The position numbers and the translations under genes are program-made. The notes beneath the pieces were generated by a model. That model saw nothing but the letters and a program-made list of their open reading frames with translations, was not told where the DNA came from and made no database searches. This document shows positions 44,240-55,508 of a stretch of 64,000 nucleotides of DNA, piece by piece (the stretch's first letter is position 1; every line of letters begins with the position of its first letter). This DNA comes from Metridium senile (taxonomy: Eukaryota; Cnidaria; Anthozoa; Actiniaria; Metridiidae), in contig OX459095.1 of the NCBI GenBank assembly GCA_949775045.1, positions 37,694,809-37,758,808 of the forward strand. The letters run 5' to 3'.

Positions 44240-44471
44240 TCACGACATTTCGGCGCGGGTCTCCTGTGGTGAACATTTACACTCGCGAACATTTCGAGCC
44301 AAATTCTCTATTGCTTTATTACTTCTTATCCAGAAAAGCTTGCAAACTTATAGCACGGATGTTGATTTATTCATATGCAACGTGTGATATCACAAGACCT
44401 TCGCGAAGACCTCGAAAATTACACTTTTATTCGCAACTGCGATTCAAAACAAGCCCCAAAATACTCCAAAA
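44240..44471 (+). other. Probable 5' untranslated exon and promoter region of the RAG1-N-like gene
   Basis: The region is GC-richer than its surroundings. It ends with a consensus donor (CAAAAG, then GTAAGA at 44472), and the AG acceptor ATCAG at 44697 lies six bases before the ATG at 44704. The exon limits at the 5' side are unknown. Confidence 0.3.
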
Positions 44472-44703
44472 GGTAAGATTTATGTGTTGTTTTCGTGTTG
44501 TTCGGAAATTTCTTATGCCACCAGGAAATTCTGGTAGAAAATAGATATATCAAAGTTTAGAATGTGTGTAGTGGCTATTGTGGGCATTCCGTATTTTTTG
44601 TGGGCAAAGTGTTTTGGTTCAAGTATACTAGTATTTATAACTGATGACATGAAACTCGATCACTCTGTAGATAGTACTACTCGCGGCTATGTGATCAGTC
44701 TAC

Positions 44704-45872
44704 ATGGAAAGCCATCGTCGTCGTTTGACCATTCTCTGCCGTTTTTGTGGCAAGTTGCTAGACAAACACAAGAAAGGCTCTAAATATAGGCAAGCAACTC
44801 CCAAAGAAGATTTTAAAGCTGAGTTTCTGAACAATGTGTTCATTGATATCGATCAAGATTCAGAAGATGTACACCCAAAGTGCTTGTGCAGCGCATGTAG
44901 ACGAATGCTCGTTAGATGCAGAGGTGCAACGAAGCAAGGAGAAGTGATAAAAGCCCCTAGGCCGGAAGACTGGAATGCCAGGCTGCACAAGGAAAACTGC
45001 AATGTTTGTAACTTTCCTTTAGGACGAAAGCGCAAGCGAGGGAAACGGACTGACATTGAGATAGAATCAAGTAGATCAAGGCCTGATGTTGATAGCGACA
45101 CTGAAAGCTGTTCATCTTCAGACAAAGTAGAAAGCGAGTCTGAACAAAATGCATGCATTGCATTGAGAACAGTACAGAAAAAGCTACATTGGCTAGACAA
45201 TGACACGAGCTTAGTGATTTGTGATACCATTGCCAAAAAGACTGGTGTATTTGTTGTAGACCCTGCAGACATTAGAGGCTCTATTAACAAAATACCAGCA
45301 GCAATTCTGGTTGAAGTTGTGAAAGAAATCTTCGAAGCACAAAAAGAGTCAATTAAAACGGACATATCTCAATGCAAAGAAAACTCAAAATGTTTGAGTT
45401 CTATCTGCGAATTTAATGTTGAAAACTGGCTGTCCTCAAGAAATCCTATTGTGAAGGCAGCTGTTGATGGGCTAACCAGCTCTAGAATTCCTCCAGTCAA
45501 GCAAGTGTCAGCAATTGACCACATGTACAGCCTTGTTCAGCCAAGCTTTGTCAGTCCATGCATGTTTGCATCAAATTTGCTCATCTACTCCATATCCCGC
45601 AGTAGAATGGTTGCAAATGTTTATGGGAAGCTGCACCCGGGAGGATTATACCATACTGTCAAGACATTTCTCAGTGGACTAACCTTACAAGTGCCAGAGC
45701 TCCCAAATAATGATCTCTTGGTTGGCATAGACAACGACCAGGTTCTTGTCAAGCACTGGACAGTGCGGAAAGAAAACAGAGCACAAGTCAGCGTCTTAAC
45801 AAGTGTGTGTTGTGCAGAATTAGATGATAAAACTTACCCGCACCTACAGGAAAAGGAGGAATTTGCTCCCAG
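44704..45872 (+). CDS. RAG1 N-terminal-like zinc-binding protein, first coding exon
   Basis: The ATG at 44704 is the first in frame after an acceptor. Residues 1-115 repeat the architecture of the RAG1 N-terminal (non-core) region: CRFCG (C12, C15), then NNVFIDIDQDSEDVHP (H57), C62/C65, W90, NCNVC (C99, C102) and a basic tail, RKRKRGKR. In vertebrate RAG1 this is the zinc-binding, nuclear-import-related part ahead of the RING finger. The rest (to residue 389) is an acidic linker and an unrecognised helical region. There is no RING and no RAG1 core (D-D-E). The exon ends at a phase-2 donor (CCCAG, GTAGAG). An N-RAG-like domain on mobile or orphan genes is known outside vertebrates; whether this is the same group is inference. 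Confidence 0.6.
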
Positions 45873-46282
45873 GTAGAGTGTTTTTATTTTTGGTTTGTTT
45901 GCTTAATTGTGTGTTTTTAACTTAACAAAATAAATTTCAACAACTCATGCATGTTCATGGTCATATTGTACATACCAAATGTGACAAATAAAGACAATAT
46001 ATTTCAAGTCAACATAATGGATTGTACAGGTTTATCATTACAATTATGTAAGTTATTCATGACAACAAATACTCTTGTACAGAAAACCCCTAAACATCTT
46101 ATATGTGCAGTGTACATGTAAGAAGTTATAATAAGTTATATGCTGAATTAGCCTTTTAATAATAACTGATGTCAATCACCTGTAGTAATGGATTGGATTG
46201 CTTTTACGGCCTTACAAGCCTTAATAAATATGTATAATTCACTGATAGACTAATTTTGATGTATTTGAATCATTCTATATAG

Positions 46283-46361
46283 AAATTGGGATGAGAATCT
46301 GCATGGTCTACTGCAAAATGCCTCAACATCTAAAGAAGATTGGGTGATTTTAAGATCAGAG
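46283..46361 (+). CDS. RAG1-N-like gene, exon 2
   Basis: The acceptor TATATAG and the donor (TCAGAG, GTACGA) enclose 79 bp. With the AG carried over from exon 1 it reads RNWDENLHGLLQNASTSKED followed by WVILRSE, and ends in phase 0. The donor and acceptor phases agree exactly with the neighbours. Confidence 0.6.
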
Positions 46362-46944
46362 GTACGAAAATTATGCTGTATTATTATATGTAATCTAGCA
46401 ATAATTGTCAACTCAGTAAATTAATGCTGCTCCTGTACTACTATGTCGACCATTTAGACTCCAATAATACTTTACATACATTATAGCCTGCACTTTAGCA
46501 TATGCTATTATAAACAAATGAATTCACTTTCTTGAGAGAGGAAAGCCATTTTGTTTTTAATGTTTTGCTTGACATTTAAATGTTAAAAGCAAGAGAGTCA
46601 TCGGTTTAATACCTATTCATCACAAATACATGCATATGTATTTAATGTGTTATGATATTTAATATCTCTTTATTGTAATATTTAAGTGATAATACAATAA
46701 CTGTTGATTATAAATGCAGATCACACCTGCATTATTTAGTGTTTACTACATGAAGCTACAAGACGAGTTAATAAACAGATATGTTATTATTATATAACAT
46801 ATAGTGGTATACCGAGTGATATCAACTAGATAAAAAGCCTATCCTAGTCATGAAGATATCATTGATATCGCACATGTGTGATATCACTCTCAACCAATCA
46901 ACTTGTTAATATAATACCAATCTGTTATATAATAAACAGAACAT

Positions 46945-47075
46945 TACATGTGCGCTTGGAGATATGAATTTTATCTTCTCGTGTCGAAAAGATATCCCAC
47001 TCATTCGCTGCGCTCACTCGTGGGATATCTTATCAACACTCGAAGATAAAATTCATATCTCCGCGCGCCCATGTA
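46945..47075. repeat. Intronic palindrome with a GATATC core
   Basis: ATGTGCGC, GGAGATATGAATTTTATCTT and GATATCCCAC are mirrored by GTGGGATATC, AAGATAAAATTCATATCTCC and GCGCCCATGT, folding into one long hairpin. It lies in the intron after exon 2. MITE-like. Confidence 0.6.
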
Positions 47076-47347
47076 ATATCCTCTATTTACTATTATTATT
47101 ATGGTTATTGTTATTATAATTGGCTCTGAAAAAAAAGAGAAGCACTACAATTTTGTACAGTTCTCTTTGTGCAGTTGGCCAACTTTGAGCACTGGTTTTA
47201 ATGCAATGGTAATTCTCACACTAGTTATATATCACAATTCATTACTATTTGATTATACAACCTCACTGAACATGGCATTTGCACTGTAAACTTGTTAATA
47301 CTTTCAGGAATTAATCATTTAGTAATGTCTGTCATTTTGTATTTTAG

Positions 47348-48070
47348 ACCAAGAGAATGTTGCAAGAACTCCTTCAGCAAATAGTCAAGCAGCACGGGAA
47401 AGAGGGGGAACATTGGAAGGATGAGATCGATCAAAGGATAGAGGAGATCAATGCTAAGGAAGGAACAAGGGTGTGCCCAGTATGTGATACAGTAATGGCA
47501 AGGGGGAAGCGAAAATGTACAAATGGAGAGTGTGGAGTAAATTTGAAAGCTGCAGAGAAAGAAGCTACAGGATGTGACATTCTTGGAACAGCCCTGATTG
47601 CTCCTGTGAGAAAGTATGAATACCGCTTTCGGGAGACACAGTTGGGTTTTACTATAGACGAGGGTCATGCAAAGGTCCACAAAGAGAAGGAATTCCTCCA
47701 ATGTACCAATGAATGGTCTCATGTCGAAAGTTCCCACCCTGTTGATCCCATCAAAATACATGCATGTGATCCTGTATTTGTAAATCCAAACTCTTTTGAT
47801 TCAATGAAGGAAGTTCTCAGAAGAGTTGGGAAAGCTGCCAATGTGAAAAGGTATCATCCAGACAAAGAAAGTGCCAGGCATTGGCTGAGTTTAACAATGG
47901 ACGGACTTCCATATCTTGTTGTTAGACAAGTAATCAACGAGGTATACATTTGCAGCCAATGTGAAAGGGAAGTCTTAAAAAAAGACTTCAGTGACCATGA
48001 CCTTCTACTGGATCAACACCCACGTGGCCAAATCATTGAGTATGTCAAGGAATTTGACTGGGTAGTTATA
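47348..48070 (+). CDS. RAG1-N-like gene, exon 3 (interrupted at 48070)
   Basis: After a TTTTAG acceptor, phase 0, it starts TKRMLQELLQQIVKQHGK. It contains a zinc-ribbon-like set (CPVC, then CTNGEC), the segment LSLTMDGLPYLVVRQVI, and a second CSQC pair followed by DHDLLLDQH. MDGLPY and the following zinc motif recall a repeated cnidarian/fish family that often goes with this N-terminal domain. The reading frame runs up to EFDWVVI, where a 3.6-kb insertion begins; the bases TATTAG after the insertion (51713-51718, the TA being the target duplication) continue the frame (VVILG). Confidence 0.55.
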
Positions 48071-48360
48071 GCGGAGCTCCCGCGCGGGCCGTAGGCCCGC
48101 GCGAGCGGAGCACCATACTTAAGAAAAAATGGTAACCCATCTAGTTGATTTTTCGTCGACCGACACAGGAATCCCGATTCTGTCCGTCCGTCCGTCCGTC
48201 CGTGTACATCGTGATTCTGATTGGCTACTTATTTATGGCGGGAATCGAAGAGGGCGCGCGCGTCAAAATATCCTTCCTTGAGAAAACTTTTTTCTCGCTT
48301 TTCTCGACGTTTTATCAACTTTTTTATCGCTTTTACTTGAGCTTTCTTCAATTTAAAAAA

Positions 48361-48740
48361 ATGCCAAAAGAAAAAAAAAACGAAATTAATAAGGGAAAAA
48401 GACAGATAACAGAAGAGGAAAAGACAAGAAGACAAGAAAGAGAAAGAGAACGGCGAAGGAGTTTCAATGAAGAACAGCGCAGGCTTGAAAGAGAAAGAAA
48501 GAAAGCGAGATTGTAGACGAAACTTGTCAGACGAAAAACAGAGAAAATGAACGCCAAAGAAAAAGGGTTTCGAGAACGAACGTTTCGGAGGAAAACAGGG
48601 CTTTCATTAATACAAAATATCAACGAGGAGAGATGAATTTCGAGGAACATAAAGAAAGTTTTGACCGAAGAAGAACATAAACTTGAAGGACACAAAAACG
48701 AAGAAATTATACTAAAGAAAAGCAAAAGACTGATTCCAAA
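48361..48740 (+). pseudogene. Charged R/E/K-rich ORF within the insertion
   Basis: It starts MPKEKKNEINKGKRQITEEE and continues with repeated RR--E-RR units. After the stop at 48514 another frame carries on with the same composition (NERQRKRVSRTNVSEENRAF). The repeated E/R/Q units are like the disordered N-terminal repeats that precede helicases or endonucleases in some large cnidarian elements, but no such domain follows. Confidence 0.35.
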
Positions 48741-51275
48741 AGATCAAGAAAACGTATTTCTAGATACCTCCGTGGAAGAATATTAAAAGACTACAGCAAT
48801 TTAAAAAAAAATGTTAAAGAAGCCACTTTGCTTGATATGAAAACTGTCCTAGCACAGTTTATTGAAGGATTTTCAAGCTTGGCAGTTAAACTATGAACAA
48901 TGTTAAATCAATCAAAATTCAAGTACATACATTTATTCGTCAAAATATGATCAATGTCGACGTCATTGAAGAGTAGAAAACCTCAGGAAAATACAATCAC
49001 CGATAAAGTAAGTTCAAGTTTAATTTTTGTTTCAAGTTTTTGAGAGACAGTAAGCTTATTTTAATACTGAAAAACTTAACGAGCGTGAAAAAAACCCACC
49101 TAAAAACTTAATTAATATAATTCAGGTTCAAAAAGGAAAAATCCGTTCTCTGTTTTATTATGGGAGGTTTTTTTGTGACGTATTTTGGTGGCGTGTACAT
49201 AAGCTGGCCGATGCTGGCCGTCAAAGTTTTTATGAAACTATCGGCAAAGTGTAAAAAGTGCAGAATTATTTAGTCTTTTTCGTATTAAGTAAAATTTTGA
49301 ACATCAAGATAGCAAGTTTTAGGTATTTTACTTTATTTTCCAAATAAATTTATTGATATCTCAATTATAAAACTGAGTTTTTACACAGTTTTTGAGTCTG
49401 TCACGAAGCCTACAAGTCCTTTTTGTCACGTTCGCCATATTGAAATTCAGTCGTACAAGACACATTCGTTTAAATTTAAAAATATTTACTTCACTTTACA
49501 AACAAAATTAACTTCTTGAATTTGACTTATGTATATTACCTAACTGCTTTGGATGACCGGTGAAAATCCGATGGCATTTGGTTATGATTTGAGAAGATTT
49601 TTTCTCCATTGCTAAATTCATTTCACGAAGGTGGTGTGTTGATATTTTTCTTTCTTTTTCCGTTAGTAGCATAAAATGTCCTCAAGTCCTATTCATGTGA
49701 AAGATTGTGCTTTTGTTTTTCCACTGTTTCTGATTTTTGAGAATCACAACATCGTTTTAGGCAATTTTTTTCATCAAAACATGATAAAGTTGGCATCGAT
49801 GCGAACAAGTGCAAGGCGGCCAGTTTGACGGCCAAACTCGAGACGAGGCCAGTGTGTGACGTCAAAAAAAGATTCCATAAAACCTCCCTAAAGAGAAAAG
49901 TTGAAAAAGTTGTTTATTTATGTACTTTAACCTCATCAACGGAAAACATCAAAGATGAATCGAAATACAAACATAATTTAAAATTGGTTGAAAACTTCTT
50001 TTTATTTAAGCAATATTGACTATTTTATGCTTACGAAACGAGCTTTTTTAGTAGTTTTTACTTCAAAGTCGTTAAAGTTTTTTTTACAGAACAAAATGAT
50101 GTGTTACACAAAGTTTTTCATAATAAAATATCTTGTTTTAAAATCCTTGTCTTTTCAAATCGATCAGTTGTGTTGGTAGAACTTATAATTCTTGAGGCTT
50201 TTTAATTCCATTTCAAAAGAACTTTTTGTTTTGTTTTGAAGATTTGCTACTTTTTAGTCAATCTAATACGATGAAAAGGTTTAACCTTTTCTATCCGGAA
50301 TCCTAACTAATAAATTTGGAAAATAAAAGAAGGTAAAAAGCGGCCGTAAAACGACTGTTCAGCCACAGCACTTTTTCAAGGCGTTATCAAAAGCAAAATA
50401 AGCTTAATGACTTAAAAATAAAAGGGATAATAATAAGGCTATTCACACTATCGTTTGGAAATGGTTATTTTCCATCAAAAACATTTCTGAACACTTTTTT
50501 GTCTGAACAAAACTATTGACTGAAGTGACAGTTAAAAATTTGAGAAAAAGATGAAAAAACGATAACCAACCTAAGAAAAGGCAGTGAGATTTATTACAAT
50601 TTTTTACTTACATTTAATCAATTTCCATTCATGAATTGTCCATTAACATGCTTTTATGGGACTTTTTTCAATGAGAAATCTCCGCCCCTCGTGTAAATGA
50701 CAAACTTTCCTTTTGTGCGTTGCGTTACACGATGGCGTCATCTACATCGATAGCCAATGAGGTTTTTGACATTATGTCAATCAAAAAGAGAGCGAGAAAT
50801 ATTTTACATTTTACTGGCTTTTCCAGGGCTTTGTTTTGATTCTCTCTCCGCGCGCTGAATCTTCGAAAAGTTATATTCTTCGAAAAGTTATATTTTTCGA
50901 TTAAAGATGCTATAGAAATTACAATAAACAATTAACAGTTTTTTTATATATTTTATTGATTTTTTGATAGTTTTTTACGCTTACATAAACACAATTACAA
51001 AAGACTGAAAAAGTATATAAATTAAATATAACGTTTTTTGGCTAATTCATTATTAAATTATATTGACTAAATTATGAATTAAGCTTTGGATTTTCTCATA
51101 TTTTTTCAAATGAGTGTATAGCTTGTTGTTATTTTTTGCAATGATGTATTCGATTTTTTCAGTCTATTAGATTTATTTGATAATATTTAATGACAGGAAG
51201 TAACTGTTTTTAATTTGTTTGCAATTATAAAGTACATATTTGTATAGTAAAAATAAGAAACCTTCCATAGTGTCT
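48741..51275. other. Interior of the insertion, no recognised gene
   Basis: AT-rich. The small frame at 50731 (MASSTSIANEVFDIMSIKKR, stop at 50836) lies after a GC-richer stretch (50680-50740) and could be a first exon. Otherwise nothing is supported. Confidence 0.25.
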
Positions 51276-51640
51276 TCAGAACTCCCTATTAATGAGAACA
51301 TTTTTAAAACTTAGCTCTGGTATTAACTTTACATTTGCGCTGCTTAGCCATTGGTTAATGTTAAAGTATAGGTCCTTTGATTTTACACATTCGACAAAAC
51401 AATGTTCCATAGATTCGTTTGATGTTTTACAAAATGTGCATAAAGGCGAGTCCACTATTTTAAATTTATATAACTTCATGTTTAAGAATAAACAGTTATT
51501 CAGTATCTTATATTGGAATTCTCTTAATCTAAAATTATTTGTTGCTATACACTCTTTGATAGACTGATACCCACTCATATCCTTATTGCCCAGAGGCTCG
51601 GCAAAATACGTAAGCAACTCGTACAATATCAGCTCGTAAT
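51276..51640 (-). pseudogene. LINE 3' end with reverse-transcriptase zinc-binding motif
   Basis: The minus strand reads REFQYKILNNCLFLNMKLYK, FKIVDSPLCTFCKTSNESME and HCFVECVKSKDLY. The P-C-FC----ES--H-F--C block after R-FQ-K-L is the zf-RVT motif at the C-terminus of several non-LTR retrotransposons. 5' truncated and nested near the right end of the insertion. Confidence 0.6.
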
Positions 51641-51747
51641 ACCCAAGAAAATATCTAATTAATTACATGCACATATTGATGTTGTAAGAAAAAATTAAAC
51701 TGGGAGCTCCGCTATTAGGTATTACCTAATTTGTATATTAAGAATAG

Positions 51748-52947
51748 GCAAACTACATGTCGAAATGAACATGGCCAAGACCTTGGTAGCTGTAACATGG
51801 AACGTATTTTACTCGGAGATGGCAAAGGAGATGGGATTTAAGAGTGAATCAGCCCAAAAGTTTGTTCAAAAGTGTTCGGACCACCACAAGACCATGGCCC
51901 TGCTTGAAGTTGCACACATTAGCACATGGAGTGAGCTACTCGTACCATATGTGAAAGCCAGGCTTGATGCTAGACAGAAACTATCAGTAATAGACTTTCT
52001 GTATGCATGGTACAGATTCCTATTTACAATGGTGTGGAGGTACTTTACAGCATTCAAAGTATTCCACATTGGTGTGCGTCGCAACAATGCAAGCTATGTT
52101 CATGCTGGACATATTGGTGGTGGTGGTGGTGGTGGTGGTGGTGGTGGTGGTGGTGGTGGTGGTGGTGGTGGTGGTGGTGGTGGTGGTGGTGGTGGTGGTG
52201 GTGGTGGTGGTGGTGGTGGTGGTGGTGGTGGTGGTGGTGGTGGTGGTGGTGGTGGTGGTGGTGGTGGTGGTGGTGGTGGTGGTGGTGGTGGTGGTGGTGG
52301 TGGTGGTGGTGGTGGTGGTGGTGGTGGTGGTGGTGGTGGTGGTGGTGGTGGTGGTGGTGGTGGTGGTGGTGGTGGTGGTGGTGGTGGTGGTGGTGGTGGT
52401 GGTGGTGGTGGTGGTGGTGGTGGTGGTGGTGGTGGTGGTGGTGGTGGTGGTGGTGGTGGTGGTGGTGGTGGTGGTGGTGGTGGTGGTGGTGGTGGTGGTG
52501 GTGGTGGTGGTGGTGGTGGTGGTGGTGGTGGTGGTGGTGGTGGTGGTGGTGGTGGTGGTGGTGGTGGTGGTGGTGGTGGTGGTGGTGGTGGTGGTGGTGG
52601 TGGTGGTGGTGGTGGTGGTGGTGGTGGTGGTGGTGGTGGTGGTGGTGGTGGTGGTGGTGGTGGTGGTGGTGGTGGTGGTGGTGGTGGTGGTGGTGGTGGT
52701 GGTGGTGGTGGTGGTGGTGGTGGTGGTGGTGGTGGTGGTGGTGGTGGTGGTGGTGGTGGTGGTGGTGGTGGTGGTGGTGGTGGTGGTGGTGGTGGTGGTG
52801 GTGGTGGTGGTGGTGGTGGTGGTGGTGGTGGTGGTGGTGGTGGTGGTGGTGGTGGTGGTGGTGGTGGTGGTGGTGGTGGTGGTGGTGGTGGTGGTGGTGG
52901 TGGTGGTGGTGGTGGTGGTGGTGGTGGTGGTGGTGGTGATGATGATG
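51748..52947 (+). CDS. RAG1-N-like gene, exon 4, ending in a GGT array
   Basis: The acceptor AATAG is followed by a frame that reads KLHVEMNMAKTLVAVTWNVF, then MGFKSESAQKFVQKCSDHHK and, near the end, FKVFHIGVRRNNASYVHAGH. After that comes (GGT)274. A donor could be any G|GT within the array or, better matching the consensus, GTAAAT at 52948. All options are in the same phase (1). With the latter the protein would contain about 275 glycines. The start phase fits the TTAG left after the insertion (LG-KLHVEMNM), but the intervening intron would be only 29 nt (51719-51747). Confidence 0.5.
52116..52937. repeat. (GGT)274 uninterrupted trinucleotide array
   Basis: 822 bp of perfect GGT units, followed by GATGATGAT. 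It lies at the 3' border of a coding exon. The long G, V, W and H ORFs here are artefacts, except that the glycine frame is continuous with the exon. Confidence 0.95.
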
Positions 52948-53187
52948 GTAAATTTTCAACAGTATTCTCCCAACAGTTTTTTTCAGAAACTATTTACAAT
53001 GATATGATTAAATAAATTTACTAAATATATTGTAACTTTAACATAACCTGACTATCTCACTCATTTCTTAACAAACATGATGTCATTCATATAAACCCTT
53101 TTTTGAATGTTGTGTTTACATGTTATACATAATGATAACTTTGTAATAATTTTAAATACATTCTCATTTCTTTTCTCATATATCAAG

Positions 53188-53392
53188 CATTGATAGAGCT
53201 TCGTATCCCAGCCAAATTAAGAAATTTGTGGAGGCAACCGAGTCAGTAAGCACCTCAGGAAATAGTAGCAAAGGAGAAGATATGGATGCATGTCTGGAAG
53301 AAGTGAACAAGTCGTCTAAAGTGTGGCAGCATGGTACCATGAATGCCATTGACTGGTTGAGGATCTTTAGAAATCTTTCTCCTTTGACAAAG
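53188..53392 (+). CDS. RAG1-N-like gene, exon 5
   Basis: The frame reads SYPSQIKKFVEATESVSTSG, then SSKGEDMDACLEEVNKSSKV and NAIDWLRIFRNLSPLTK, with a phase-0 donor (AAAG, GTATTT). Two acceptors are possible; AG before 53199 gives the phase that fits exon 4, AG before 53188 does not. The blocks TES-STSGN-SKGE--D--LEE-NK--K-W and DW-R--RN are a conserved unit I know from repeated cnidarian and fish proteins of unknown function. Confidence 0.55.
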
Positions 53393-53479
53393 GTATTTAT
53401 ATATTTTTTTCTTTGTCCTAATTTGGTACATGTATATAAATGTGTACTTACTATCCTGTCCCTGCTGAGGCTGCCCTAG

Positions 53480-53525
53480 TGAGTGAGTGAGTGAGTGAGT
53501 AAGTGAGTTAGTGAGTGAGTGAGTA
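53480..53525. repeat. GAGT microsatellite in an intron
   Basis: About eleven GTGA/GAGT units. Confidence 0.85.
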
Positions 53526-54270
53526 ATATTATACAGTACCATTTTTATTAGCAGTCTAACCTGGTGTTTGAGGAACTGCATATATGTGTTGAGATTACAA
53601 TATTAAATATACATATGCATGCATTGATTGCAGAAACATTGTAGTCTACATTTTTAAATACCTGTAGAATTTATTGAATCTATTTAATGAGATGCAAAAC
53701 AGAAAACTTGCTTAATATATTCATTGTTGTGTATATATTGTTTGCTACATTTTTTTCCTTGTCTGTTGATTTACAAAACAATTTAGGTGTTTTTAACTGA
53801 ATACAAAATGTTTGCATCTAATTAGAAATTTATATAAATTTATACACGTATACTACAATGTTTCAAGTAGTAAACATATGTAAAAAGTGTTTACATGGCT
53901 ATCATATATCTTATGGTACATTAATGTACAATATATATCTTTGTGCTAGGAATAATCTATATTCTATATTCTATATTCTATCTATATTCTTCTATCTATA
54001 GCTTGTCTAAAAAGGTAAATTCAATTGATGAGGAGATTCCAAATATGTCACTGAGACTGAAGTCTTAATGTACAATAGAATGCTCAGTAGCCATATTAAG
54101 TACATATGTTGTATCTTATCATAATCATATCTAATCATATCTAAATGTTTACTTATTTTTTAGCATTATGCCCTTATGTATTAGGAGTTTGTTAATGGCA
54201 TAACACACTTCCACCTAGTAGTTTGTTCTCAATCAACCTGTTTCTAAATGCAGGCTTTTCCTCCTTTTAG

Positions 54271-54395
54271 GTTCGAGAGCTAGTTACACATTTGACAGGC
54301 ATAAGAGACCCCAAAGAGGATGATGCAGTTTGCAGAAAGAGATATGACTACCATGATGAAGTCCTTGCATGGAGAATAAGACTCCGAAGAGAAAG
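54271..54395 (+). CDS. RAG1-N-like gene, exon 6
   Basis: The acceptor CCTTTTAG and the donor (GAAAG, GTATTT) bound 125 bp reading VRELVTHLTGIRDPKEDDAV and then YDYHDEVLAWRIRLRRER. Phase 0 in and phase 2 out fit both neighbours. Confidence 0.6.
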
Positions 54396-54649
54396 GTATT
54401 TTTTATTATTTGAAATTCTTTTCTATTCCATTCTATTCATTTCTATTCTATTCCATTCTATTCATTTCTATTCCATTCCTTATTATAGTAAGCATTTTTA
54501 TGTAAAGCATTTTATTAATATTTATTTGTAAGTGTCTAAAATTGTTTGGTTTGAAAAAGCGTCAGTATATCATCTGTTAATGTTTAACTGTTACATTATT
54601 TGCTATGACACATTTCAATGATAAACACATATGGTTTGCTCATCTTCAG

Positions 54650-55094
54650 GTATCTAGACCCCACATTCTCCACTGAAGGTTTTTATGGTGTGAACGGGAC
54701 AGAGCTGAACAGTGATGTGATTAACCTCGATAGCACATTGGACAAAAACAGGCAATCCCTATTGAATGAGCATTTTGTATTGAAGAAACCAAGAACTGAA
54801 GTACCTATTGTCCCTTTGCACATGACAAAAGAAGAATTAGAAAAGGCACAAGATGTAAATAACTTAACTAAGGCTGCAATAGTAAAGGCTATTGAAGAGA
54901 AGATCACCCTCATCCGTGATGATGTTATTAATGAGAAATTCCTAGCCCAGGTGGAAGTGGTAAAGAAAAAACTGTCCTCTACAAAAAAGGAACTAATTAT
55001 TGCTTTGTACATGGAAATAGAAGAAGAAATGAATGAAAACAATAAGGAAGAGTTCCACATTGTAGAAGATTCTGATGATGACAATGTGGAATAA
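54650..55094 (+). CDS. RAG1-N-like gene, terminal exon
   Basis: The acceptor CTTCAG precedes G-TAT; with AG from exon 6 it reads RYLDPTFSTEGFYGVN. A charged helical tail (AAIVKAIEEKITLIRD) and an acidic end (EDSDDDNVE) precede TAA at 55092-55094. The last exon looks intact and coding-like, so the gene decayed only recently, or the insertion is allelic. Confidence 0.6.
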
Positions 55095-55129
55095 ATTAAC
55101 TTTTACTAGTTGAATATTTTTCAAAGGAG

Positions 55130-55155
55130 GGAGGGGGGGGGGGGGGGGGGGGGGA
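55130..55155. repeat. Poly-G run with opposing C-rich stretch
   Basis: A G-rich run (interrupted once or twice) is followed 60 bp later by a CCCCCCTCCCC tract. This is the 3' flank of the RAG1-N-like gene and may be another G-run MITE. Confidence 0.6.
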
Positions 55156-55508
55156 AACAATCGCCAAAAAAAATTAATGATACACCCCTTGAATTAAATT
55201 TATTTTCTGAAACCCCCCCTCCCCCCTTCCCCTCCCCCTATAAGGCAAAGTCTCCGTACACGATTCCCATTGGTGGTTCCAATGCTTTGGGTTCCATAAA
55301 TAATGACCGGTCCCCTTAGTAACATTTAAGGCAAACTCCACAATACTTATATTTTGATTTAATACAGTTTGTATATAGTCGTTGAAGCCATCTTTTAATA
55401 GTGGTGTAAGAACAAAACTAGTGAGCGATAATTATTTACAATTAAATTAGCATGTGTCAAAAAACAAAACGATAAACATATTTATTAGTACCCTAGTAGC
55501 GTTCATTT

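Larger units (their letters stand above)
48071..51712. mobile_element. 3,642-bp TA-flanked insertion in the RAG1-N-like gene
   Basis: The element begins GCGGAGCTCCC and ends with its inverted copy GGGAGCTCCGC; TA is on both sides (48069-48070 and 51713-51714). The left end continues with a GC-rich hairpin (GCGCGGGCC / GGCCCGCGC) and TCCG repeats at 48181-48202. Inside are a short K/E/R-rich ORF (48361-48516), a possible nested inverted pair (about 49161-49220 against 49790-49890) and a minus-strand LINE end (51276-51640). I do not recognise the superfamily. Confidence 0.65.

Noticed and set aside
44853..45365. 170-codon minus-strand ORF
   Set aside because: Exact antisense shadow of the RAG1-N-like exon, which has splice sites and recognisable zinc motifs.
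44704..45872. A full RAG1 recombinase
   Set aside because: Only the N-terminal zinc region is similar; no RING finger, nonamer-binding domain or D-D-E core is seen in any exon.
48229..48725. Minus-strand F/S/L-rich ORFs inside the insertion
   Set aside because: Antisense of an R/E/K-rich low-complexity frame; no independent support.
52003..53007. Long poly-V, poly-W and poly-H ORFs
   Set aside because: They are alternative-frame translations of the GGT array; only the glycine frame is continuous with a real exon.
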